The notes beneath the pieces were generated by a model, which searched no databases, was not told where the DNA came from, and saw only the letters and a list, made by a program, of their open reading frames with translations. A stretch of DNA of 39,644 nucleotides from Geobacter sp. (lineage in GTDB: Bacteria > Desulfobacterota > Desulfuromonadia > Geobacterales > Geobacteraceae): the NCBI GenBank assembly GCA_003490025.1, contig DNJC01000091.1, positions 886 through 40,529 of the forward strand. The letters run 5' to 3'. Position numbers and translations under genes: made by a program. Shown piece after piece: positions 33,803 through 39,644 of this stretch (the first letter of the stretch is position 1; every line of letters starts with the position of its first letter).

Positions 33803-33864
33803 ACGCGACGCAAGGCTTCGGGTTTTGCGCCGCGCAGGCGGCATCACGTAGCGGGGAGTTTTTG

Positions 33865-34689
33865 ATGAAGCGTTATTCAACTATCATGTCGGTCCTACTC
33901 ACGCTGGCGTTGCCCGTTGCCGGGCACTGCGCAGACGCACCCAAAGCCCCTGAAAAAGCGGACAGTTCCGTCGAAGCGAGCAAGGACGTCAAGCAGAAGG
34001 ATGTGAAACCTGCGGAGGCGCAGCCAAAGAAGACGGCGGCCCCCGCTGCCGCTGCCGCCGCCCCCGTCAACGCGAACCCGGCGGGAAAGGTAGTCGAGAC
34101 CATGAACGGCGGAGGGTACACCTACGCCAACATCGAGAAGGACGGCAAGAAAACCTGGGTCGCCTTCCCCGCCCTGGAAACCCGCGTGGGTGACACGCTC
34201 TCCTTCACCAACTGCATGGAGATGCCCGGGTTCCAGAGCAAGGCGCTGAACCGCAAGTTCGACTCCATACTGTTCTGTGGGGCTCCCGAGGTCGCCGCCA
34301 AGCCGGTTGCGGCTAAGGCGAAATCTCCCGGCAGCACCGGAGCAGCCAGTGCGGCCGGAAAGAGCATCAAGGTGGAGAAGGCCGACGGTCCCAACGCCTA
34401 CACCGTATCCGAGATCTTCGCCAAGCGCGGCGCGCTGAACGGCAAGCAGGTCGTTGTGAGCGGCGAGGTGGTCAAGGTAGCCTCCGGGATCATGAACAGG
34501 AACTGGATCCACCTCCAGGACGGCACCGGCAGCGAGAAGAAGAAGGATCACGACCTGGTGGTCACCTCGTCGGAACTCCCCGAGGTGGGACAGGTGGTAA
34601 CCTTCTCCGGCACCATCGCCAAGGACAAGGACTTCGGCGGCGGCTACAAGTACGGCGTCATCCTGGAAAAAGGGAGCCTCAAGAAGTAG
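33865..34689 (+). CDS. Periplasmic NrfJ-like/OB-fold protein
   Basis: A 274-residue exported protein with a signal peptide cut near residue 22-23 (GHCA/DAPKA). A long Ala/Lys/Pro-rich linker follows (about 24-70), then a domain starting GKVVETMNGGGYTYANIEKDGKKTWVAFP (about 73-140), which resembles the NrfJ-related periplasmic domain. After a second linker comes an OB-fold-like domain (about 170-274) with NGKQVVVSGEVVKVASGIMNRNWIHLQDGTGS. Such proteins are sometimes annotated as DNA-binding, but periplasmic targeting argues against nucleic acid. The role is unknown. It ends at a strong terminator. Confidence 0.75.
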   Translation: MKRYSTIMSVLLTLALPVAGHCADAPKAPEKADSSVEASKDVKQKDVKPAEAQPKKTAAPAAAAAAPVNANPAGKVVETMNGGGYTYANIEKDGKKTWVAFPALETRVGDTLSFTNCMEMPGFQSKALNRKFDSILFCGAPEVAAKPVAAKAKSPGSTGAASAAGKSIKVEKADGPNAYTVSEIFAKRGALNGKQVVVSGEVVKVASGIMNRNWIHLQDGTGSEKKKDHDLVVTSSELPEVGQVVTFSGTIAKDKDFGGGYKYGVILEKGSLKK

Positions 34690-34711
34690 GTCTCCCCGGC
34701 ATAACGCAGAC

Positions 34712-34744
34712 AAAGGCCCTCCGCAGAGTCGGGGGGCCTTTTTT
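34712..34744 (+). terminator. Intrinsic terminator after the NrfJ/OB-fold gene
   Basis: A 12-bp stem (34712-34723 with 34730-34741; one G-T pair), six-base loop and a run of six T residues. Confidence 0.93.
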
Positions 34745-34794
34745 ACTCCGGCATGCGCAGCTCCCGTTTCCCCACCGCCCGACAGAGGAAAGCC

Positions 34795-36030
34795 ATGACC
34801 ACTCTCCTGATAGCGGCCTTCCTGGCCCGTTTCGCCGCGGCCTACCTGCTGCGCTACCTGAACCTGCGGCACCTGCGCGAGCACGGCGCCACGGTCCCCG
34901 AACCCTTTGCCGGGTCGATTGACGCCGAGGCGCTGGCGAAGTCGGCGCGCTACACCATGGACCAGAGCAGGGTCGGCCTCATCGAGTCGATCTACGACAG
35001 CTTCCTGCTCCTCGCCTTCATGTTCACCCCCCTGCTCCCCTGGTACGACAACCGGATCGCCTCCCTCTCCGGCTCCTTCGTCATCCGCGGCGTTCTTTTC
35101 CTGCTGATACTCACCCTGGCGCAGAACGTACTGGAGATCCCGTTCTCGCTCTATTCGACCTTCCGCGTCGAGAAACGGTACGGTTTCAACACCATGACCG
35201 CCGGGCTCTGGATCTCCGACTTCTGCAAGTCGAACCTCATCTCGGCGCTCCTCCTGGCGCTCTTGACCTCCGCGGCGCTGCTGCTGGTGCAGAACTCCCC
35301 CGATTTCTGGTGGTTCTGGGTGTGGGGCTTCTTCTTCCTTTTCTCCATCACCATGATGTACATCTCGCCGTACCTCATCGAACCGCTTTTCTCCAAGTTC
35401 ACCCCGCTCGGGGATCCGGAGCTGGAGGAAGAGATCCAGCGCATGCTGGAAAGGGCGGGGATCAGGGTCAAGGGTGTCATGCAGATGGACGCCTCGCGCC
35501 GCAGCCTCCATTCCAACGCCTATTTCACCGGCATCGGGAGGGTGAAAAGGATCGTCCTGTACGACACGCTGCTGAAACAGATGGAGCGCCCGGAGCTGCT
35601 GGCCATCCTCGCCCACGAGGCGGGGCACTGGAAGAAGGGGCACATCTGGAAGCGGCTGGCGGTGATGGAGGGGGCGGCCCTGCTCCTTTTCTACCTGGTG
35701 CACCTGCTGGTCGCCTGGGGCGGGCTCCCCGGTCTCTTCGGACTCGCCGATGCATCGTTCGTCGCCCAGATCCTCATGGTCAGCTTCCTGCTCTCCATCG
35801 TCTCTTTCCCTCTGGCCCCTCTTTCGTCATGGCTGTCGCGCAGGAACGAGTGGGAAGCCGACCGCTTCGCCGCCGATCTTTCGGGCGCGCCGCACGCACT
35901 CGCTTCGGCCCTGGTGAAGCTCTCCACCGAAAACCTGGCGAACCTGCACCCCCACCCGCTGTACGCCTGGTTCTACTACAGCCATCCCCCCGTGGTGCAA
36001 CGGGTGGAGACCCTGCACCGCATGACCTGA
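34795..36030 (+). CDS. M48-family CAAX-type membrane metalloprotease
   Basis: A 411-residue integral membrane zinc protease of the Ste24/CAAX prenyl protease type. It has several membrane segments and the zinc motif HEAGH (274-278, in LLAILAHEAGHWKKGH) with the third ligand in RRNEWEADRFAADL. In bacteria these enzymes are linked to membrane-protein quality control rather than prenyl processing. The ATG at 34795 has GAGGAAAG upstream; an in-frame start at 34753 lies next to the terminator and is rejected. It is followed by glgA after about 130 bases with a possible promoter near 36115-36145. Confidence 0.9.
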   Translation: MTTLLIAAFLARFAAAYLLRYLNLRHLREHGATVPEPFAGSIDAEALAKSARYTMDQSRVGLIESIYDSFLLLAFMFTPLLPWYDNRIASLSGSFVIRGVLFLLILTLAQNVLEIPFSLYSTFRVEKRYGFNTMTAGLWISDFCKSNLISALLLALLTSAALLLVQNSPDFWWFWVWGFFFLFSITMMYISPYLIEPLFSKFTPLGDPELEEEIQRMLERAGIRVKGVMQMDASRRSLHSNAYFTGIGRVKRIVLYDTLLKQMERPELLAILAHEAGHWKKGHIWKRLAVMEGAALLLFYLVHLLVAWGGLPGLFGLADASFVAQILMVSFLLSIVSFPLAPLSSWLSRRNEWEADRFAADLSGAPHALASALVKLSTENLANLHPHPLYAWFYYSHPPVVQRVETLHRMT

Positions 36031-36161
36031 TCCCGCCGGCCGGGCCGCCTTGGTCGTCGCTCCGGGTCGATAATTAGCACCGATTCATTGCGCCTCACAT
36101 TTCGCATGGTATTTTTGGTGAGTCCTTGCCGATCATATAAGAGACAGGAGAGCCGATTGAT

Positions 36162-37748
36162 ATGCGCCTGAACATCCTCATCACAGCGTCCGAAGCCGTT
36201 CCATTCGCCAAGGAGGGAGGCCTTGCCGACGTGGTCGGAGCGCTGCCCAAGTTCCTCGAGGGGCGCGGACACGACGTCCGCGTGGTCATGCCCCGCTACT
36301 ACAAGGTTGACCGCCAGCGTTACCAGCTGCGTCAACTCCCGGGCGCGCTGGTCGTGCCGATGGGGATTATCGGCGACATGTACTGCGGCGTTCTGGAAGG
36401 AAGGATCCCGGGGAGCGACGTCCCGATCTACTTCCTCGAGCACGAGGAGTTCTACGGCCGCGATTCGCTCTACGAAAAGGACAACAAGGGATATATCGAC
36501 AACGACAACCGCTTCATCTTCCTCTCCAAGGCGGGGCTTGAGCTCTGCAAGATGATCCAGTTCACCCCCGACCTGGTGCACGCCCACGACTGGCACACCG
36601 CCGCCGTGCCGGTTCTGATGAACACCTGGTACCGCCACGACCACCACCTCTCCCATGCCGCGTCGCTTCTCACCATTCACAACATGCAGCACCAGGGGAG
36701 CTTCTACGAGGGGGCGATGGACGTCCTTGGCATCGGCTGGGGACACTTCACTTTCCTGGAGCTGGAGATGGACGACCAGGTGAACCTGCTCAAGGGGGGC
36801 ATCTACCACGCCACGCTTCTCAACACGGTGAGCGAAGGGTACGCCAGGGAGATCCAGACGCCGGAGTACGGCTGGGGGCTGGAAGGTGTGGTCCGCGAGC
36901 GGTCGGGCTCGCTGTCGGGAATCCTGAACGGGGTGGACTACCAGGAGTGGAACCCCGAAAGCGACCCGCACCTCCCCGCCAATTACAGCGCGAAGGAGAT
37001 GGCCGGGAAGGCGGTCTGCAAGCGGGAGTTGCAGCGGGCCCTGGGGCTTCCCGAGCGGGAGGACGTGCCGCTGATCGGGATGGTGTCGCGCCTGGTGAAG
37101 CAGAAGGGAATCGACGTCCTGGCCGAGGCGCTGCCGCGGCTTCTGGAGCTGGACGTCCAGATCGTGCTCCTTGGCGCCGGCGAGCCGTGGGCCCACTTCT
37201 TCTTCGGGGGGATGGCCGCCAAGGGACGGGACCGCTTTGCCTGCCGCATCGGCTACGACAACGCGCTTGCGCACCAGATAGAGGGGGGGTGCGACTTCTT
37301 CCTGATGCCTTCCGCCTTCGAGCCGTGCGGCCTGAACCAGATGTACAGCATGCGCTACGGCACCCTCCCCATCGTGCGCGCCACGGGAGGGTTGGACGAC
37401 TCGGTGCGCAATTACGATGCCGCGAAGCGCACCGGCGACGGATTCAAGTTCTGGAACCTCGACGCGGGAGCCCTCTTCGACACCGTCGGCTGGGCGGTCC
37501 ACACCTGGTACCACGACCCGGAAGGAATAAAGGCGCTCAGGCAGAACGCGATGGAGAAGAGGTTCACCTGGGAGGACGCCGCCGAGAAGTACGAGCGGCT
37601 CTATCTGGAGGGGATGCGGAGAAAGCTCGGCGACGAGAGGTTCCGGCAGGTGGTCGAGGAGCGTACGGCGAAGAGTCCGCGCCGCGGGAAGAGAGTCCCC
37701 CTTCCCGCCCCTCACCCTCATGGGGATGGCCCCCAGATCCAGGCATAA
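36162..37748 (+). CDS. glgA: Glycogen synthase (GT5)
   Basis: A 528-residue glucosyltransferase that extends alpha-1,4-glucan from ADP- or UDP-glucose. The GT5 N-terminal motif reads KEGGL (K17) instead of the more common KTGGL, and VHAHDWHTAAVP, the glycogen-synthase NMQHQGSF segment and the catalytic ExxxCGLNQ (SAFEPCGLNQMYSMRYGTLPIVRATGGL) are present. The last about 20 residues (APHPHGDG...) are encoded by sequence that runs into the palindromic repeat family and are probably not functional. AGGAGAG lies about ten bases before the ATG. No glgC or glgB neighbour is in the window. Confidence 0.95.
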   Translation: MRLNILITASEAVPFAKEGGLADVVGALPKFLEGRGHDVRVVMPRYYKVDRQRYQLRQLPGALVVPMGIIGDMYCGVLEGRIPGSDVPIYFLEHEEFYGRDSLYEKDNKGYIDNDNRFIFLSKAGLELCKMIQFTPDLVHAHDWHTAAVPVLMNTWYRHDHHLSHAASLLTIHNMQHQGSFYEGAMDVLGIGWGHFTFLELEMDDQVNLLKGGIYHATLLNTVSEGYAREIQTPEYGWGLEGVVRERSGSLSGILNGVDYQEWNPESDPHLPANYSAKEMAGKAVCKRELQRALGLPEREDVPLIGMVSRLVKQKGIDVLAEALPRLLELDVQIVLLGAGEPWAHFFFGGMAAKGRDRFACRIGYDNALAHQIEGGCDFFLMPSAFEPCGLNQMYSMRYGTLPIVRATGGLDDSVRNYDAAKRTGDGFKFWNLDAGALFDTVGWAVHTWYHDPEGIKALRQNAMEKRFTWEDAAEKYERLYLEGMRRKLGDERFRQVVEERTAKSPRRGKRVPLPAPHPHGDGPQIQA

Positions 37749-37764
37749 CCCCTCTTCCGCCAGC

Positions 37765-38098
37765 TCTCCCTCGCCCTCCGGGAGAGGGTCGGGGTGAGGG
37801 CGTCGAAATGGGCAACCATCTCACTTCGTAGCAGCGCCCTCTCCCGGCCTCCTGCCACCCTCTCCCGCAATCTCTCCCTCGCCCTCCGGGAGAGGGTCGG
37901 GGTGAGGGCGTCGCAATGGGCAACCATCTCACTTCGTAGCAGCGCCCTCACCCGGCCTCCGGCCACCCTCTCCCGCAATCTCTCCCTCGCCCTCCGGGAG
38001 AGGGTCGGGGTGAGGGCGTTGCAATGGGCAACCATCTCACTTCGTAGCAGCGCCCTCACCCGGCCTCCGGCCACCCTCTCCCGGAGGGAGAGGGCAAG
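37765..38098 (+). repeat. Three 108-bp tandem copies of a palindromic REP-like unit
   Basis: Copies start at 37765, 37873 and 37981 (exact 108-bp period). Each unit has CTCCGGGAGAGGGTCGGGG, then GTGAGGGCG, a unique-looking centre with ATGGGCAACCATCTCACTTC, then GCGCCCTCACCCGGCCTCCG. The halves are partly inverted, so each copy can fold. Copies 2 and 3 are nearly identical, copy 1 slightly less. The family is the same as the element between gspG and gspH. It fills the gap between convergent glgA and hppA, with no gene in it. Confidence 0.9.
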
Positions 38099-38104
38099 AC
38101 AACA

Positions 38105-38136
38105 AAAAGGCGCCCCGGAATTCCGGAGCGCCTTTT
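38105..38136. terminator. Bidirectional terminator between glgA and hppA
   Basis: AAAAGGCGC (38105-38113) pairs with GCGCCTTTT (38128-38136); the inside continues as CCGGAATTCCGG with one mismatch. Both strands end in a T-run, so it can stop both convergent genes. Confidence 0.93.
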
Positions 38137-38159
38137 CGTGTTTCAGCCGAAGCCTCTTG

Positions 38160-39644
38160 CTACATCTTGTTCAGCAGCGGAACGATGAGCAGCGAGACGA
38201 TGTTGATGATCTTGATCATCGGGTTGACCGCCGGGCCGGCGGTGTCCTTGTACGGGTCGCCGACGGTGTCGCCGGTAACCGCAGCCTTGTGGGCGTCGCT
38301 ACCTTTGCCGCCGTGGTAGCCGTCCTCGATGTACTTCTTCGCGTTGTCCCATGCGCCGCCGCCGGTGGTCATGGAGATAGCGACGAAGATACCGGTGACG
38401 ATGGAGCCGACGATGACCCCCCCGAGGGCCTTGGGGCCCAGGGTGAAGCCGACGATGATCGGAATCAGGATCGGGATGAGACCCGGGATAACCATCTCTT
38501 TCAGAGCGGTCTTGGTGACGATGTCGACGCAGGCGGCGTAGTCCGGCTTGCCGGTGCCTTCCATGATCCCCTTGATGGTGCGGAACTGGCGACGAACCTC
38601 GTCGACGACCGCGCCGCCGGCCTTGCCGACTGCTTCCATGCAAAGTGCCGCGAAGTAGTACGGCAGCATGCCGCCGATGAAGAGGCCGACGATGATGTAG
38701 GGGTCGGAGAGGTCGAAACGGAGGATATCCTTGCCTGCGATGAGCAGCGCGTGGTTCAACTCGTCGACGTATGCGGTGAAGAGGATGACGGCGGCCAGAC
38801 CTGCGGAACCGATGGCGTACCCCTTGGTGACAGCCTTGGTGGTGTTGCCGACTGCGTCGAGCGGGTCGGTGACGGCGCGGACGGAGTCGTCCAGCTCCGC
38901 CATCTCGGCGATGCCGCCGGCGTTGTCGGTGATCGGGCCGTAGGCGTCCATGGCGACGACGATGCCGGTAAGGGAGAGCATGGAGACTGCGGCGATTGCG
39001 ATGCCGTAAACGCCCGCGCACTGGAAGGAGACGATGATGCCTGCCGCGATCACGATGACCGGAGCCGCGGTGGACTTCATCGAGACGCCGAGACCTGCGA
39101 TGACGTTGGTGCCGTGACCGGTGGTGGATGCCTGGGCGATGTGCTTGACCGGGCCGTACTCGGTGGAGGTGTAGTACTCGGTGATCCAGAAGATGGCGCC
39201 GGTAACGGCGAGACCCACCAGCGAGGAGATGAAGATGTTCGCCGCGGAGAAGCCCTGGCCGGCAGCGTTGGTCAGCCCCTCCGGGAACATGCTCACGGTG
39301 ACGAAGTAGAACGCGATGCAGGCGATGACGCCGGAAACGATGAGGCCCTTGTAGAGGGCACCCATGATCTTGCCGCTGGAGCCGAGCTTCACGAAGTAGG
39401 TGCCGATGATGGAGGCGATGATCGAGATGCCGCCCAGGATCAGCGGGTAGCTGACCGCAGCGCTGTTGGTGAAGGTGATGGCGCCCAGGAGCATGGCGGC
39501 GATCAGGGTGACGGCGTAGGTCTCGAAGAGGTCGGCTGCCATGCCTGCGCAGTCGCCGACGTTGTCGCCCACGTTGTCCGCGATGACGGCCGGGTTGCGC
39601 GGATCGTCCTCGGGGATACCGGCCTCGACCTTGCCCACCAGGTC
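38160..39644 (-). CDS. hppA: Membrane proton-translocating pyrophosphatase (5' end cut by window)
   Basis: The last about 494 residues of an integral membrane H+-pyrophosphatase that couples pyrophosphate hydrolysis to proton pumping. The first visible codons are DLVGKVEAGIPEDDPRNPAVIADNVGDNVGDCAGMAADLFE, the conserved second half of the pyrophosphate-binding DLVGKVE loop. Many membrane helices follow, and the KGSDAHKAAVTGDTVGDPYKDTAGPAVNPMIK segment lies near the C-terminus. GNTTKAVTKGYAIGSA carries Lys and Thr at the positions linked to potassium independence in this family. The N-terminus continues past 39644. Confidence 0.95.
   Translation of the reverse strand, partial: DLVGKVEAGIPEDDPRNPAVIADNVGDNVGDCAGMAADLFETYAVTLIAAMLLGAITFTNSAAVSYPLILGGISIIASIIGTYFVKLGSSGKIMGALYKGLIVSGVIACIAFYFVTVSMFPEGLTNAAGQGFSAANIFISSLVGLAVTGAIFWITEYYTSTEYGPVKHIAQASTTGHGTNVIAGLGVSMKSTAAPVIVIAAGIIVSFQCAGVYGIAIAAVSMLSLTGIVVAMDAYGPITDNAGGIAEMAELDDSVRAVTDPLDAVGNTTKAVTKGYAIGSAGLAAVILFTAYVDELNHALLIAGKDILRFDLSDPYIIVGLFIGGMLPYYFAALCMEAVGKAGGAVVDEVRRQFRTIKGIMEGTGKPDYAACVDIVTKTALKEMVIPGLIPILIPIIVGFTLGPKALGGVIVGSIVTGIFVAISMTTGGGAWDNAKKYIEDGYHGGKGSDAHKAAVTGDTVGDPYKDTAGPAVNPMIKIINIVSLLIVPLLNKM

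Overview
The window is a GC-rich, gene-dense chromosomal segment that most resembles the Geobacterales (Desulfuromonadota; the Geobacter, Geomonas and Citrifermentans group). The evidence is a futalosine-pathway menaquinone gene (mqnB), a twelve-heme c-type cytochrome, a complete GspC-N type II secretion operon with a Geobacter-like gene order, a membrane pyrophosphatase of the potassium-independent type, an rpoH gene under a CIRCE operator, and families of short tandem repeats between genes. The assignment rests on gene content read by eye, not on a database search.

Layout. 2-730 (-) mqnB. 1241-13757 (+) type II secretion operon gspC-D-E-F-G-H-I-J-K-L-M-N, mostly with overlapping start and stop codons. 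It is interrupted without damage by three non-secretion insertions: a four-helix-bundle gene bounded by inverted GATAAA arrays (between gspC and gspD), an MNT/HEPN toxin-antitoxin pair (between gspF and gspG) and a palindromic REP-like element (between gspG and gspH). 13877-17244 (+) polar amino-acid ABC transporter (ATPase, binding protein, two permeases), whose intergenic regions carry two families of short repeats. 17495-18364 (+) twelve-heme cytochrome. 18483-20588 (+) DUF948, YtxH and YihY membrane/envelope proteins. 20625-22220 (+) penicillin-binding-type transpeptidase and a cysteine-cluster protein, convergent with lpxH (22217-22930, -). 23117-25370 (+) UPF0158 protein, rhodanese-DoxX pair and plsY. 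25611-26618 (+) lipoprotein peptidyl-prolyl isomerase, convergent with rpoH (26710-27570, -). 27804-28877 (+) ilvE. 28927-30940 (-) two unrecognised proteins flanking a 21-bp heptad repeat tract that is open on both strands. 31154-33757 (+) clpB. 33865-36030 (+) a periplasmic NrfJ/OB-fold-like protein and an M48 CAAX-type protease. 36162-37748 (+) glgA. 37765-38098 a 108-bp tandem palindromic array. 38160-39644 (-) hppA, cut by the window edge.

How it fits together. The secretion operon builds an envelope-spanning exporter: inner-membrane platform F, L, M and C, ATPase E, pseudopilins G-K, secretin D and the accessory protein N. Its prepilin peptidase is not in this window. Protein quality control forms a second theme: rpoH (HrcA/CIRCE-controlled), clpB (promoter with both sigma-70 and sigma-32 character), the peptidyl-prolyl isomerase lipoprotein and the M48 protease. 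Envelope building (lpxH, plsY, transpeptidase) forms a third.

The most interesting non-gene structure is the set of short tandem repeats. Hexamer GATAAA, often joined to GGTTGA, occurs at 2129, 2567, 15684 and 23020. Heptamer GTTCTAY occurs as a matched inverted pair at 14624 and 14793. Several arms end right at a Shine-Dalgarno sequence, and one inverted pair brackets the four-helix-bundle gene. This looks like a family of small inserted cassettes or their remnants, but mobility is inferred, not shown.
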